DNA from: Pseudobutyrivibrio sp.
Lineage (GTDB): Bacteria > Bacillota > Clostridia > Lachnospirales > Lachnospiraceae
Reading direction: 5' to 3'
NCBI GenBank assembly: GCA_017557435.1
Contig: JAFYYR010000002.1
Location: 1-64,000, forward strand
Length of the DNA stretch: 64,000 bases
The position numbers and the translations under genes were made by a program. How positions within the stretch are numbered: position 1 is the stretch's first letter; each line of letters begins with the position of its first letter. The notes below the pieces were generated by a model, which saw only the letters and a list, made by a program, of their open reading frames with translations, had not been told where the DNA came from and ran no database searches. This document shows, piece after piece, positions 43,463-54,734 of the stretch.

Positions 43463-45280
43463 ATGGCTAATAGTTTTGGAAGCTTATATGTTGGGGCATC
43501 AGGCCTACAGTCTGCATCACATGGATTAAATACAACAGCAAACAACCTTACAAACGTTAATACCGAGGGGTATGTACGTCAGCAGGTTGTTTATGAAGAT
43601 AGAGATTATAGAAAAATAGGTAACGCTTCGGTCAGCACACAGTATGCTGGCCTCGGCGTGCAAGTAGGAACAATCGTCCATACTCGCGATATCTTTTTAG
43701 ACAAGGCATATCGTACAGAGAGTGGGCGATATTCTTTTTATCAAGCTAGCTCAGAGGCAGTGCAGGAGGTTTACACTCATCTGCAGGAGTCTGACGGCGT
43801 ACAATTTGAGAAAGCCATCGAGGATTTCGAGGGCGCTTTTGAAGAGTTCGCCAAGGACCCATCAGATACAGTAAACCAGAACCTGGTATTGCAGAAGGCT
43901 AGCCTTTTTTTGGCCCGCGCACAGGCGGTTCAAGATGGATTTGAAGACTATCAAACTATTATCAATTCTAAAATCAGAGAAAAGCTAGACAGAATCAACG
44001 AGATTGGAAAAGAAATAGTTGATTACAATAAAAGAATTCAGGCCATTGAGGCAGCACATGTTGAAAAAGCTATGGATTTAAGAGATAAGAGAGACCTTCT
44101 CTTAGACGAGCTGTCAGGTCTTGTTCGTATGAGCTACAGCGAAGACAACACAGGTGTTGTTAAAGTTGAAATCGAGGGCGTTGAATTTATTGATGAAATC
44201 AATTGCCACTACGTAGGTATTTTGACAAACAAGAGAACAGGATATGTGACACCATACTGGCCACAGCTTTCTGATCTCAAGCATGAAAATGAAGAGGATA
44301 ATTACTATTATCCAATTTTTGATACAACAAATGTCAGTGCCGAGAAGAACTCAGATATTGGAGAAATCAAAGCACTTATCATGGCAAGAGGAACTGGCTG
44401 GAGTAATTACCTTGATTACTTTGATGAGAATGGCCAGTATCTCACACCAGAAGCATATGAATCTGGAATAGCAAATTCAATTATGATGAATTCTGAGGCA
44501 GAGCTTGATACTCTTATTCATCAGCTGGTTACTACAATCAATGATTTGTACAGCCCAATTACAGAAGCATCATCAGCATTTGAAAATGCTAAGACAATCA
44601 GCTACAAGATTCAGGATGTTAATGGAAATGAGATAACAATTACTGAAGACGCTGACAAATTTAGAATTCTTGACGAGAAAAACTGTTCAGTAGGTACTGA
44701 CGGTAAGCTCCCTCCAAGAGAGCTTTTCGTAAGAAATGGTACAGAAAGATACACAGCAAGAGAGATTACTATATACGATGAAAATAATGTAGAAATAGGA
44801 ACACAGCTTGTATATGCATACAATGAGGAAGACCCAGAGGATACATCAATGTGCTATACATTAAAGTCTCTCAAAATAAATGAAGAGCTTGTTAAGCAGG
44901 AGTCTTACTTACCACATCGTGTATTTTCTGACCAAAGTCAGATAGATCAAAAGCTTGGTACAAACCTTAGTTTAATTTGGACAAAGCAGACATTTAACTT
45001 GAATCCAAGCGATACAACACCTTGTGGATTCTCAGGATTCTATGTTAAGTGGATTGGCGAAATTGGTAACACAGGTAGTGTTTACAAGACTACAGCCAAA
45101 TCCCTTGAGGGCACCAAAGAGGAAATCGAATTTTCTCGCCAGGGTGTCATCGGAGTATCTTCAGACGAAGAACTTACAACAATGATTAAATATCAGTCAG
45201 CTTACAATGCAGCTAGCCGATATATAAATGTAGTTAACGAAATGATTGAACACCTAGTGACATCACTTGGACACGTATAA
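43463..45280 (+). CDS. flgK: Flagellar hook-associated protein 1, FlgK (first copy)
   Basis: The 605-residue protein has the axial-protein N-terminus (FGSLYVGASGLQSASHGLNTTANNLTNVNTEGYVRQ) and C-terminal helix (YQSAYNAASRYINVVNEMIEHLV). These ends pack in the hook-filament junction. The middle is variable. It is one of two tandem FlgK genes; the other starts 25 bases downstream. The two copies differ strongly in the middle region. Confidence 0.92.
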   Translation: MANSFGSLYVGASGLQSASHGLNTTANNLTNVNTEGYVRQQVVYEDRDYRKIGNASVSTQYAGLGVQVGTIVHTRDIFLDKAYRTESGRYSFYQASSEAVQEVYTHLQESDGVQFEKAIEDFEGAFEEFAKDPSDTVNQNLVLQKASLFLARAQAVQDGFEDYQTIINSKIREKLDRINEIGKEIVDYNKRIQAIEAAHVEKAMDLRDKRDLLLDELSGLVRMSYSEDNTGVVKVEIEGVEFIDEINCHYVGILTNKRTGYVTPYWPQLSDLKHENEEDNYYYPIFDTTNVSAEKNSDIGEIKALIMARGTGWSNYLDYFDENGQYLTPEAYESGIANSIMMNSEAELDTLIHQLVTTINDLYSPITEASSAFENAKTISYKIQDVNGNEITITEDADKFRILDEKNCSVGTDGKLPPRELFVRNGTERYTAREITIYDENNVEIGTQLVYAYNEEDPEDTSMCYTLKSLKINEELVKQESYLPHRVFSDQSQIDQKLGTNLSLIWTKQTFNLNPSDTTPCGFSGFYVKWIGEIGNTGSVYKTTAKSLEGTKEEIEFSRQGVIGVSSDEELTTMIKYQSAYNAASRYINVVNEMIEHLVTSLGHV

Positions 45281-45304
45281 GACTTAGGGCAGGAGGAATA
45301 GCCT

Positions 45305-47218
45305 ATGTCATCAACATTTTTTGGATTGACGATAGCAGCATCTGGACTGAATACATCTCAGGCTCAGATCAATACAACTGCAAATAATATTTCAAACGTA
45401 AATACAACAGGCTATAGCCGTCAGGTTGTAAATACTGTGGCATCATCTGCTTTACGTTGCTATCAGAGCTGGGGTACTACTGGTACTGGTGTAGAAGCAA
45501 CAGGTGTTACTCAGCGCAGAGATTTATACTACGATGAGAAATACTGGAACAATCAGTCAGCTCTCGGTTTCTATGACAAAAAGCAGTATTACATGGCTCA
45601 GATTGAAGACTATTTCAATGAGAATAACAATAACGCCGGTTTCACAACCATTTACACAAAGATGTTTAATGCTATGAGTACTCTTCAGGGTAGCCCAGGA
45701 GATGACACAGTTAGAAAGCAGTTTATATCAAATGCTAAGCAGCTTACAGAGTATTTCAATCAGCTTGCAACTAAGCTTGATGATTTACAGAGTTCTATAA
45801 ATGATGAAATTAAAACAGCTGTTGATGATATCAACGCTATATCAGAAAAAGTTGCTATATTAACAAAGCAGATAAACACAATCGAGCAGGGTGGCGGACG
45901 TGCTAATGAGCTTCGTGACCAGCGAGCACTTTTGATTGATAATCTTTCAAAGATAGTAGATGTAAAGGTTCAGGAGACAGAAGTATTAAATAGTAACGAC
46001 CCTGATATGTACACTGGAGCAACATACTACACTGTATATATCAATGGACAGATTCTTGTTGATACATACGAGCACAACACACTTGCAGTTAAGTCTCGCG
46101 AGTTAGACCAGAATCATAACCAGACTGATATCGACGGTTTATATGAAATCGTTTGGTCAAAGGACGGAGATAGATTTAATGCTACACCAAGTTCAAGCGG
46201 TGGTTCGTTAAAGGCCATGTTCGAGGTCCGTGATGGTAACAATAACGAGAATATGCACGCTACAGTTACAGGTGCTACAGCTAATTCCATCACAATCACA
46301 AACTTAAGTATTACCGACATCAATGAACTAAACATGCCTACGAGAGGCTCACTTGATACAAATAATACTGAGTATACCTATGACAGCTTTTCATTTGAGA
46401 CAGATGATAATGGCAAGGTTAAGTCAGTGACTTTCTACATCAACCAGACACTTACAGTGGCTGACCAGAACAATTTATATGGTCAGGCTCTTCAGGTAGG
46501 TGATGATGTGGATTACATGGGTATTCCTTATTATCAGAATCAGATGAACCTGTTCTTAAGAAACTTCTGCGAGAGATTTAACCATATTGAAATCGGACCA
46601 GAGGATGATTACACAGTGGACCCACCAATTCTTAGCCCTGACAGAGGCTATGATTTAAATGGTGATCCAATGAATGCCTTCTTCATTTCTAGAGATAAAA
46701 TTGACCTTGCTGTTGAGCATCAGATGAGAGACGGCACAATTAATGCCACAATGTATAGTGGTAAGGATTCTGGCGATGATAGCAAAAAATATGAGTCATA
46801 TTATCTTATGACTGCAAAGAATGTTGGCATCGCTACAAAGATAGATAAGGATTCTTCAAAGTTTGCTACAACAACACGTGAAAACTACAATTCAGGTGTT
46901 GATGCAGCTGATTTAGTAGTAAAGCTTCAGGCTCTTCAGAGCAAGACGAAGTTATTTAGAGGTGGCGGCGGAAATGCATTCCTCCAGTGTATCTACTCAG
47001 ATGTAACTGTTGATACTCAGGAGTGTAAGATTTTCCAGACCAACTTTACAAACATCGAAAAGACTATAGGCAACCAGCGTACATCAATTTCTGGAGTTGA
47101 TGAGGATGAAGAGGCTTTAGACTTAATGAAATTCCAGAATGCCTACAATTTGGCGTCTAAATGTATTTCTACATTTGCCGAAATATATGATAGGTTGATA
47201 CTTAATACGGGTGTTTAA
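45305..47218 (+). CDS. flgK: Flagellar hook-associated protein 1, FlgK (second copy)
   Basis: The 637-residue protein has the N-terminal motif FGLTIAASGLNTSQAQINTTANNISNVNTTGYSRQ and the C-terminal LMKFQNAYNLASKCISTFAEIYDRL. It matches the general FlgK consensus more closely than the first copy. It forms the junction between the hook and the filament. Having two FlgK genes in tandem is uncommon. Confidence 0.93.
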   Translation: MSSTFFGLTIAASGLNTSQAQINTTANNISNVNTTGYSRQVVNTVASSALRCYQSWGTTGTGVEATGVTQRRDLYYDEKYWNNQSALGFYDKKQYYMAQIEDYFNENNNNAGFTTIYTKMFNAMSTLQGSPGDDTVRKQFISNAKQLTEYFNQLATKLDDLQSSINDEIKTAVDDINAISEKVAILTKQINTIEQGGGRANELRDQRALLIDNLSKIVDVKVQETEVLNSNDPDMYTGATYYTVYINGQILVDTYEHNTLAVKSRELDQNHNQTDIDGLYEIVWSKDGDRFNATPSSSGGSLKAMFEVRDGNNNENMHATVTGATANSITITNLSITDINELNMPTRGSLDTNNTEYTYDSFSFETDDNGKVKSVTFYINQTLTVADQNNLYGQALQVGDDVDYMGIPYYQNQMNLFLRNFCERFNHIEIGPEDDYTVDPPILSPDRGYDLNGDPMNAFFISRDKIDLAVEHQMRDGTINATMYSGKDSGDDSKKYESYYLMTAKNVGIATKIDKDSSKFATTTRENYNSGVDAADLVVKLQALQSKTKLFRGGGGNAFLQCIYSDVTVDTQECKIFQTNFTNIEKTIGNQRTSISGVDEDEEALDLMKFQNAYNLASKCISTFAEIYDRLILNTGV

Positions 47219-47303
47219 AAAGGTGATCCTGGATGAGTGTGTCTTCCCGTTTTCTTGTTAGGCGGTATTCAACCTAGGTCTTATAAAGGAAAGAGGTACT
47301 ATT

Positions 47304-48866
47304 ATGAGAGTTACAAACAAAATGATAATGAACAACGCAGCTTCAAATATCAACTCTACAAAAGAGATTGTAAATCAGCGTAATACTCAGATGACAACTC
47401 AGAAAAAGATTGATAAGCCATCAGATGATCCTGTAATTGCAGTTCGTTCACTCAGATTGTCTACAACTCTTTCACAGGTAACACAGTACTATCAGAAGAA
47501 TATTCCTGATGCATCTAGCTGGATTGAGGTTACTGAGACTTCACTTTTAAATATCAGAGACTTGATTACAGATTGCAAGACTCTTTCTGATAAGGGTGCC
47601 AATGGTTCTTTGAATCAGGAAGATAGAAATACAATTATCACTCAGCTTGAATCTCTTCAGAAGGCTGTTTTCAAAGAGGGAAATGCTGACTATGCTAACC
47701 GTACAGTTTTCACTGGTTATAGAACTAACAGTGACTTAGTATTCACAAAAAATGAGACAGATACTGAGTATCAGATTACTCAGACTCTTTCTATCGAGAA
47801 GAATATGGAAGAGCACAGATATTATAACGGAATCACTAAGGTCCCTACTACAAAGACAGAGGTTGCAGCAACTAATAATATCAACGATATGGCTCAGACA
47901 AACTATTACCGAGTACGTCTCAACTATGATGATGTGCTTTCACGTGACAATTTTGTAGTAACAGGCGCAGATGGTAATGAAATAACAGTAGATATTACAG
48001 ATTTTGCAAATGAGACAGAGTGGGCTGATTACCAGGTGGCAGATGGGGCAAATCCAGGCGAATTCCTTAAGAAGCAGGGCGAGAAGACTGTACCTGATGA
48101 TTCCATCTATTTCATTAGAGAGACTGGCGATATCATTTTAGGAAATAATATTGCAGCTCAGCTCAAGGCAGCAGATGCAAAAATTGACATTACATATACT
48201 AAAAAAGGATTTAAAGAGGGTGAACTTCGCCCAGAGTATTACTACAACTGTACAAAGACAGCAGATCCACTTGATGTAAATGTTCCAGTTGAATACAAGA
48301 AATTTACACCAGATGGAGAAACTATCCACTATGATATTCAGTATACTGTTGCAGCAGGACAGACAATAAATATCAATACAGAGGCATCAGATGTATTTAA
48401 CAGTGATGTTTTACGTGATATTACAGAGATGCTTGATGCGGTCAAGAATGCACGAAATGCTCATAACAAGCTTGATGAAATCAAAAAAATGAAGGACGAA
48501 TCACAGTATGCAAATGAAGATGACCAAGCATACTTAAAGCAGTGGGAGGACGCTCTCAAAAAAGAGGTAGATTTCTTTGATGACAACTTGAAAAAACTTT
48601 TCTCAACAGAAATAGGCAAAACTGCTAAGTATTGTGATAAAATAAGTTTAAGTATTACTGATTTGGGTTGTAAGAAAGATTCTTTGGATCTAACTAAGAT
48701 TCGTGTTGGTGATCAGAGACAGACAGTTCAGGGACTTCAGTCTACAAATGATGATGTTGATCTATCTCAGATTATTATTGATTACACAGCGGCTTACACA
48801 GCATATCAGGCATCGCTTACAGCAGCTGGAAAGCTGGGCGATTCAACACTACTAAATTATCTTTAA
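47304..48866 (+). CDS. flgL: Flagellar hook-associated protein 3, FlgL
   Basis: The 520-residue protein starts MRVTNKMIMNNAASNINST and has the conserved KKIDKPSDDPVIAVRSLRL segment and the C-terminal helical end ADYTAAYTAYQASLTAAGKL-like (here DYTAAYTAYQASL). It joins FlgK to the flagellin filament. It is longer than the ~300 residues usual for FlgL, with an inserted domain at roughly residues 170-400 likely to be surface-exposed. Confidence 0.92.
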   Translation: MRVTNKMIMNNAASNINSTKEIVNQRNTQMTTQKKIDKPSDDPVIAVRSLRLSTTLSQVTQYYQKNIPDASSWIEVTETSLLNIRDLITDCKTLSDKGANGSLNQEDRNTIITQLESLQKAVFKEGNADYANRTVFTGYRTNSDLVFTKNETDTEYQITQTLSIEKNMEEHRYYNGITKVPTTKTEVAATNNINDMAQTNYYRVRLNYDDVLSRDNFVVTGADGNEITVDITDFANETEWADYQVADGANPGEFLKKQGEKTVPDDSIYFIRETGDIILGNNIAAQLKAADAKIDITYTKKGFKEGELRPEYYYNCTKTADPLDVNVPVEYKKFTPDGETIHYDIQYTVAAGQTININTEASDVFNSDVLRDITEMLDAVKNARNAHNKLDEIKKMKDESQYANEDDQAYLKQWEDALKKEVDFFDDNLKKLFSTEIGKTAKYCDKISLSITDLGCKKDSLDLTKIRVGDQRQTVQGLQSTNDDVDLSQIIIDYTAAYTAYQASLTAAGKLGDSTLLNYL

Positions 48867-48887
48867 TTCGCAGGAGGAGAAGGGACG

Positions 48888-49340
48888 ATGCGCGTAAAAA
48901 CTAGATTGTTTGGCGAAATTGAAATTGTTGATGACAAGATCATCAATCTCGTTCATGGACTAATAGGTTTTCCAGACATGAAGAGATACACCCTTATTTT
49001 TGATGAGGAGAAGAAAAACAAGGGCAACATCATGTGGCTTCAATCCCTTGATGAGACGGATTTTGCAATGCCAGTTATGCTTCCACATCTTGTGAAGCCT
49101 GACTATGCACCACAGCTTAATGAGGATTCACTTCAGCAGCTAGGAGATCTTACACCAGAGAATACTTATGTATTAGTTACTGTTAGAGTTCCTAAGAACC
49201 CTAAGGAAGCCTCTATTAATCTTAAGGCTCCTATTATTATCAATGCCGACACAAATGTGGGCGACCAGATAATAATTGAGGGCTCAGAACCAGTCCGTTA
49301 TTTGATTCATGATGCAATACACGGAAAGGATGGTGAGTAG
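48888..49340 (+). CDS. fliW: Flagellar assembly factor FliW
   Basis: The 150-residue protein has GLIGFPDMKRYTLIFDEEKKN and MWLQSLDETDFAMPVMLP, typical of FliW. FliW binds flagellin and CsrA. When flagellin is exported, FliW is freed and relieves CsrA repression of flagellin mRNA. It lies two bases before csrA, the classic arrangement. Confidence 0.95.
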   Translation: MRVKTRLFGEIEIVDDKIINLVHGLIGFPDMKRYTLIFDEEKKNKGNIMWLQSLDETDFAMPVMLPHLVKPDYAPQLNEDSLQQLGDLTPENTYVLVTVRVPKNPKEASINLKAPIIINADTNVGDQIIIEGSEPVRYLIHDAIHGKDGE

Positions 49341-49342
49341 CG

Positions 49343-49576
49343 ATGTTGGCATTAACACGAAAAACAGGCGATGCAATTATGATCAACAACAACATCGAGA
49401 TTACAGTCCTTGAGGTTCGCGGTGATCAGGTTAAAATTGGTATTTCAGCACCAAAAGAAGTATCTATCTACAGAAAAGAAGTATATTTAGAGATTCAGAA
49501 GGAAAACGAGGCAGCAACAGAGGCTGCTCAGGCAATCAGCTTAGACGATATCGAAGCTCTCAAGAATCTCTTATAA
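49343..49576 (+). CDS. csrA: Carbon storage regulator CsrA
   Basis: The 77-residue protein starts MLALTRKTGDAIMINNNIEITVLEVRGDQVKIGI, the diagnostic CsrA beta-sheet. It binds GGA motifs in mRNA leaders, including flagellin mRNA, and is held by FliW. The GGA pair in the CGGAAAGGATGG leader overlaps its own start region and may mediate autoregulation. It ends the flagellar operon. Confidence 0.96.
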   Translation: MLALTRKTGDAIMINNNIEITVLEVRGDQVKIGISAPKEVSIYRKEVYLEIQKENEAATEAAQAISLDDIEALKNLL

Positions 49577-49599
49577 AATCAATATTTATAAAAGATAAT

Positions 49600-49626
49600 G
49601 GCGGTCAGATAACTGGCCGCCTTTTA
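49600..49626 (+). terminator. Intrinsic terminator after csrA
   Basis: GGCGGTCA (49600-49607) pairs with TGGCCGCC (49614-49621, one G-T) and is followed by TTTT. Confidence 0.85.
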
Positions 49627-49658
49627 TGCTATAATTGTATATAAGTGGGAACAAATGT

Positions 49659-49686
49659 TTGACATATTGACAGGCTGTGATATAAT
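49659..49686 (+). promoter_or_regulatory. Strong sigma-A promoter for uvrB
   Basis: TTGACA (49659-49664), 16 bases, TATAAT (49681-49686). A second TTGACA at 49667 is too close to the -10 to serve. No clear LexA box was identified. Confidence 0.8.
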
Positions 49687-49727
49687 TCTTTCATACGATT
49701 GTGTGCAATTAATTATTGGTGATTAAA

Positions 49728-51716
49728 ATGGATTTTAAATTACATTCAGAATATAAACCTACAGGTGATCAGCCTCAGGCTATTGAGGATTTGGTGAGAG
49801 GTTTTAAGGAAGGCAATCAGATGCAGACACTGCTTGGTGTTACAGGCTCTGGTAAGACATTTACCATGGCTAATGTAATAGAGCAGCTTAATAAGCCGAC
49901 TCTTATTATCGCCCACAATAAGACACTTGCAGGTCAGCTTTACAGCGAGTTCAAGGAATTTTTCCCTGAGAATGCTGTGGAGTATTTTGTATCTTACTAC
50001 GATTACTATCAGCCGGAGGCCTATGTGCCTAGCACTGATACATATATTGCTAAGGATTCATCTATTAATGATGAGATAGATAAGCTGCGTCTTTCTGCCA
50101 CAGCTTCACTTTCTGAGCGACGAGACGTAATTATTGTGTCATCGGTTTCTTGTATTTATGGTATTGGTGAGCCTGATGATTTCCAGAACATGATGGTAAG
50201 CCTTCGTCCTGGCGATTTTAAGGACAGAGATGATGTTATTCACGAGCTGATTAACATCCAGTACATGCGCAATGACATGGATTTTGACCGTGGTACATTT
50301 AGAGTTCGAGGAGATGTGTTAGAGGTAATCCCTGCCATCACTAAGGACTACGCCATCCGCATTGAGTTCTTTGGAGATGAAATCGATAGAATTTGTGAGA
50401 CGGATATTATGACAGGTCAGGTAAAAAGAGAGCTTGAGCATGTGGCCATTTTCCCTGCCAGTCACTATGTTATTCCTCAGGACAAAATCAACTCAGCCTG
50501 CGCTAGCATTGAGGCGGAACTGGAGGAGCGAGTTAAGTTTTTCAAGTCAGAGGATAAATTAATCGAGGCTCAGCGAATTGCAGAGCGTACTAATTTTGAT
50601 ATAGAGATGCTTCGTGAGACAGGATTCTGCTCCGGCATTGAGAATTACAGTAGGCACATGACTAGCCAGCAGCCTGGTGAGCCACCTAAGTGTCTTATTG
50701 ATTATTTCGGTGACGATTTCTTGATTATCGTAGATGAGAGTCATATTACATTGCCACAGGTGCGAGGTATGTTTGCAGGTGATCAGGCCAGAAAGCGTAC
50801 CCTTGTGGAGTATGGATTTAGACTTCCATCTGCACTTGATAACAGACCTCTTAATTTCGGTGAGTTTGAGTCTAAGCTTGACCAGATTATGTTTGTTTCC
50901 GCTACACCTGGTGAGTACGAAGAGGAGCATGAGATGCTTCGTACGGAGCAGGTTATCAGACCTACAGGACTGCTTGATCCTGAGGTGGAGGTGCGCCCTG
51001 TAGAGGGTCAGATTGATGACCTTTACAAGGAGATTAAAAAGGAAACAGCTGGCGGCCACAAGGTAATGATTACTACACTGACTAAGCGTATGGCGGAGGA
51101 TTTGACAGACTATCTTGCTGAGCTTGGCGTTCGTGTTAAATACATGCATTCAGATATTGATACCATGGAGAGAGCAGAGATAATCAGGGATTTACGACTT
51201 GATGTGTTCGATGTTCTAGTAGGTATCAATTTGCTTCGAGAGGGTCTTGATATTCCAGAGATTACGCTGGTTGCTATTTTAGATGCAGATAAGGAGGGCT
51301 TCCTTCGTAGTGAGCGCTCCCTGATTCAGACTATCGGTCGTGCTGCAAGAAATAGTGAGGGCCATGTTATAATGTATGCCGATACCATGACAGAGTCCAT
51401 GGAGAAGGCCATCAGCGAGACTGAGCGTCGTCGTCAGATTCAGATGGCATATAATGAGGCTCACGGCATCACTCCTACCACTATCCAGAAATCAGTCAGA
51501 GAGCTTATTTCAATTGGAAAAGCTATCGCTAAAAAGGAACTTCAGTTTAAGAAGGACCCAGAGGAAATGGATAGTAAGGAGCTTGAGAAGCTTATTGCTG
51601 ACATTCAGAAGAAGATGAAGAAGGCCGCAGCTGAGCTTAACTTCGAGGCTGCAGCTGAGTATCGTGACAAGATGGTAGAACTTAAACAGATGATGCAGCA
51701 GATGTCAGAAGAGTAG
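49728..51716 (+). CDS. uvrB: Excinuclease ABC subunit UvrB
   Basis: The protein has 662 residues from ATG 49728; TTG 49716 and GTG 49719 are in-frame but the ATG fits the family N-terminus ([19 protein letters not shown]). Walker A is GVTGSGKT, the beta-hairpin is [18 protein letters not shown], the helicase motif is [14 protein letters not shown], and a C-terminal UVR motif binds UvrC. It verifies DNA damage after loading by UvrA in nucleotide excision repair. Confidence 0.97.
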   Translation: MDFKLHSEYKPTGDQPQAIEDLVRGFKEGNQMQTLLGVTGSGKTFTMANVIEQLNKPTLIIAHNKTLAGQLYSEFKEFFPENAVEYFVSYYDYYQPEAYVPSTDTYIAKDSSINDEIDKLRLSATASLSERRDVIIVSSVSCIYGIGEPDDFQNMMVSLRPGDFKDRDDVIHELINIQYMRNDMDFDRGTFRVRGDVLEVIPAITKDYAIRIEFFGDEIDRICETDIMTGQVKRELEHVAIFPASHYVIPQDKINSACASIEAELEERVKFFKSEDKLIEAQRIAERTNFDIEMLRETGFCSGIENYSRHMTSQQPGEPPKCLIDYFGDDFLIIVDESHITLPQVRGMFAGDQARKRTLVEYGFRLPSALDNRPLNFGEFESKLDQIMFVSATPGEYEEEHEMLRTEQVIRPTGLLDPEVEVRPVEGQIDDLYKEIKKETAGGHKVMITTLTKRMAEDLTDYLAELGVRVKYMHSDIDTMERAEIIRDLRLDVFDVLVGINLLREGLDIPEITLVAILDADKEGFLRSERSLIQTIGRAARNSEGHVIMYADTMTESMEKAISETERRRQIQMAYNEAHGITPTTIQKSVRELISIGKAIAKKELQFKKDPEEMDSKELEKLIADIQKKMKKAAAELNFEAAAEYRDKMVELKQMMQQMSEE

Positions 51717-51733
51717 TTTATTATCTTGAGACA

Positions 51734-51798
51734 TCTAATAACATGAGGGATTTGTTTGCAAATTCCCAAGGATTATTAGACTTGTGAAACAAGTTTTT
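51734..51798 (+). other. Structured spacer between uvrB and uvrA
   Basis: TCTAATAA (51734-51741) pairs with TTATTAGA (51773-51780) around an inner GGGA/TCCC hairpin. A small ACTTG/CAAGT hairpin with TTTTT follows. It could be a mild attenuator or a leader for uvrA. This is a low-confidence structural observation. Confidence 0.3.
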
Positions 51799-51812
51799 AT
51801 GAGGATATAGAA

Positions 51813-54638
51813 ATGAAAGAAAAGAAATATATAAAAATTAAGGGGGCCAACGAGCACAACCTGAAAAATATCAGCTTGGACATCCCACGTGATGAGTTTG
51901 TTGTACTTACTGGTTTATCAGGTTCTGGTAAGTCATCCCTTGCATTTGACACTATTTTTGCAGAGGGACAGAGACGCTATATGGAGTCACTTTCTTCATA
52001 TGCTAGACAGTTCCTTGGCCAGATGGAAAAGCCTAATGTAGAGCACATGGAGGGCATGCCACCAGCTATTTCCATTGACCAGAAGAGTACCAATCACAAT
52101 CCACGTTCTACTGTAGGTACAGTCACAGAGATTTATGATTATATGAGACTTCTCTACGCTAGGTGCGGTGTGCCACACTGTCCTAATTGCGGCAAGCCTA
52201 TCAGCAAGCAGACAGTGGACCAGATGGTAGATGCCATTATGGCACTTCCTGAGCGTACCAAGATTCAGCTTCTTGCTCCAGTAGTTAGAGGCCGCAAGGG
52301 TACACATGAGAAGCTTTTTGAGAAGGCTAAAAAGTCAGGCTATGTTCGTGTAAATGTAGATGGAAGTGTTTATGACCTTTCAGAAGAAATTAAGCTAGAT
52401 AAGAATATTAAGCACAATATCGAGGTTGTGGTTGATAGACTTGTAATAAAAGAGGGCATTGAAAAGCGTCTTACAGATTCTATCGAGTCAGTTCTTAAAT
52501 TGGCTGATGGACTTATGATTGTAGATGTAATTGACGGTGAGCCTATCCGATTTTCTGAGGGATTTTCATGTCCTGATTGTGGAATCAGTATTGATGAAGT
52601 AGAGCCACGTAGTTTCTCATTCAACAATCCATTTGGTGCTTGCCCAGAGTGTTTTGGTCTTGGTTACAAGATGGAATTTGATGAGGATCTTATGATTCCA
52701 GACAAGAGTCTTTCATTTAATCAGGGCTGTGTGCAGGTTATTGGTTGGCAGTCTGCTAATAAATCCACAAGCTTTGCACATGCATTGTTGGAGGCGCTTG
52801 CTAAGGAATACAAGTTTTCTCTTGATACACCTTATAAGGATCTTCCAGAGAAAATTAGACATATGTTTATTCATGGATTTGACCGCTCAGTAGATGTGGA
52901 GTACGAGGGCCAGAGAGGCAGAGGCGTATATCCTACAGTATTTGAGGGACTTATCGAGAATGTTAATCGTCGATACAAGGAGACATTCTCAGAGAATCAA
53001 AAGCGTGAATACGAAGAGTTCATGTTCTACAGTGAGTGTCCATGCTGTCACGGCCAGCGACTTAAAAAGGAATCACTTGCGGTTACTATTGCCGACAAGA
53101 ACATTTTCGAGATGACTCAGTACCCAGTTCACGAGCTCTATGATTTGATTGATAACTTAGAGCTTACAGAGCAGCAGAAAAAAATTGGTGCTGTAGTGTT
53201 AAAGGAGATTAGAAATCGTCTTAAGTTCATGGTGGATGTAGGACTTGATTATCTTACACTTGCTAGAGCAACAGCCACACTTTCCGGTGGTGAGGCACAG
53301 CGTATTCGACTTGCTACACAGATTGGTTCTGGACTTGTTGGCGTTGCATACATTTTGGATGAGCCATCAATCGGTCTTCACCAAAAGGATAATGACAAAT
53401 TGCTAGCTTCCCTTAAGGGACTTCGCGATTTGGGAAATACACTTATTGTGGTTGAGCACGATGCTGATACTATGCGTGCTGCAGACTATCTTGTGGATAT
53501 CGGCCCTCGCGCCGGCAAGGACGGTGGAGAAGTCATTGCTGCAGGTACTCCTGAGGAGATTATGGCATGCCCTGATTCAATTACAGGCCAGTATTTAAGT
53601 GGCAAGCTATGTATTCCAGTTCCATCTGAGCGCAGAGAGCCAAAGGGATGGCTGACTATTAAGGGCGCTAGGGAGCACAACCTTAAAAATATTGATGTGG
53701 ATATTCCACTTGGTATTATGACGGTAGTCACAGGTGTGTCAGGCTCCGGCAAGAGCTCACTTGTGAATGAGATTCTTTATAAGGATTTGGCTAAGAGACT
53801 TAACAGAGCAAGAAAAATATCTGGTAAGCATGATGATATTTTAGGAACAGAGGCTCTTGATAAGGTTATCGATATTGACCAGTCTCCAATTGGACGTACA
53901 CCACGTTCTAACCCAGCTACATACACTGGCGTATTTGATTTAATACGTGATTTATTTGCGGGTACAACCGAGGCCAAGGAGCGAGGCTACAACAAAGGCC
54001 GCTTCTCCTTCAATGTAAAGGGAGGCCGCTGCGAGGCATGTTCTGGTGATGGTATCATCAAAATCGAGATGCACTTTTTACCAGATGTATATGTTCCATG
54101 TGAAGTATGCGGTGGTAAGAGATATAATAGAGAGACTCTTGAGGTTCACTACAAGGGCAAGACTATCTACGATGTGCTTGATATGACAGTTGAGGAGGCA
54201 GTTGAATTCTTCAAAAACGTACCAAGTATCGCTAATAAGATTCAGGCCCTCTACGATGTAGGCTTAGGCTACATCAAGCTAGGCCAGCCAAGTACCACAC
54301 TTTCTGGTGGCGAGGCTCAGCGTATTAAGCTTGCTACAGAGCTTTCTCGTCGCGCCACAGGCAAGACCATCTACATTTTGGATGAGCCTACCACAGGTTT
54401 ACATTTCGACGACGTTAACAAGCTAGTTGAAATCATGCGCAAGCTCTCAGACTCTGGTAACACAGTTGTAGTAATCGAGCACAACTTGGACGTAATCAAG
54501 TGTGCAGACTACATCATAGATATGGGACCAGACGGTGGCGACCGCGGCGGCACAGTAATCGCCAAGGGCACTCCAGAGGAGATCGTAAAGGTTAAGAAGA
54601 GCTACACAGGCCAGTATCTGAAGGAATATTTAAAGTAA
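51813..54638 (+). CDS. uvrA: Excinuclease ABC subunit UvrA
   Basis: The 941-residue ABC-type ATPase has two nucleotide-binding halves: Walker [10 protein letters not shown] near residue 35 and GVSGSGKSS in the second half, and zinc fingers CPNCGKPI...CPDC and CEACSGDG...CEVCGGK. It recognises bulky DNA lesions and loads UvrB. GAGGA precedes the ATG, 96 bases after uvrB. Confidence 0.97.
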   Translation: MKEKKYIKIKGANEHNLKNISLDIPRDEFVVLTGLSGSGKSSLAFDTIFAEGQRRYMESLSSYARQFLGQMEKPNVEHMEGMPPAISIDQKSTNHNPRSTVGTVTEIYDYMRLLYARCGVPHCPNCGKPISKQTVDQMVDAIMALPERTKIQLLAPVVRGRKGTHEKLFEKAKKSGYVRVNVDGSVYDLSEEIKLDKNIKHNIEVVVDRLVIKEGIEKRLTDSIESVLKLADGLMIVDVIDGEPIRFSEGFSCPDCGISIDEVEPRSFSFNNPFGACPECFGLGYKMEFDEDLMIPDKSLSFNQGCVQVIGWQSANKSTSFAHALLEALAKEYKFSLDTPYKDLPEKIRHMFIHGFDRSVDVEYEGQRGRGVYPTVFEGLIENVNRRYKETFSENQKREYEEFMFYSECPCCHGQRLKKESLAVTIADKNIFEMTQYPVHELYDLIDNLELTEQQKKIGAVVLKEIRNRLKFMVDVGLDYLTLARATATLSGGEAQRIRLATQIGSGLVGVAYILDEPSIGLHQKDNDKLLASLKGLRDLGNTLIVVEHDADTMRAADYLVDIGPRAGKDGGEVIAAGTPEEIMACPDSITGQYLSGKLCIPVPSERREPKGWLTIKGAREHNLKNIDVDIPLGIMTVVTGVSGSGKSSLVNEILYKDLAKRLNRARKISGKHDDILGTEALDKVIDIDQSPIGRTPRSNPATYTGVFDLIRDLFAGTTEAKERGYNKGRFSFNVKGGRCEACSGDGIIKIEMHFLPDVYVPCEVCGGKRYNRETLEVHYKGKTIYDVLDMTVEEAVEFFKNVPSIANKIQALYDVGLGYIKLGQPSTTLSGGEAQRIKLATELSRRATGKTIYILDEPTTGLHFDDVNKLVEIMRKLSDSGNTVVVIEHNLDVIKCADYIIDMGPDGGDRGGTVIAKGTPEEIVKVKKSYTGQYLKEYLK

Positions 54639-54652
54639 ATAAGTATTGATTT

Positions 54653-54680
54653 AGAGGTGGATATTGTCCACCTCTTTTCT
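54653..54680 (+). terminator. Intrinsic terminator after uvrA
   Basis: AGAGGTGGA (54653-54661) and TCCACCTCT (54667-54675) form a 9-bp stem followed by TTTCT. Confidence 0.85.
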
Positions 54681-54734
54681 TTTGTTAAAATGATAGATAA
54701 TATTATAGACAGAATGATAAATGGGAGGGGTTTC

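Noticed and set aside
50559-51149. 196-residue open frame on the minus strand
   Set aside because: It lies wholly within uvrB on the opposite strand, has no ribosome site and no family features. The uvrB frame is certain.
54657-54734. Longer N-terminus for the lipoprotein gene
   Set aside because: The extension is translated from the uvrA terminator and lacks a ribosome site. ATG 54735 gives a proper signal peptide with GGGAGGGG upstream.
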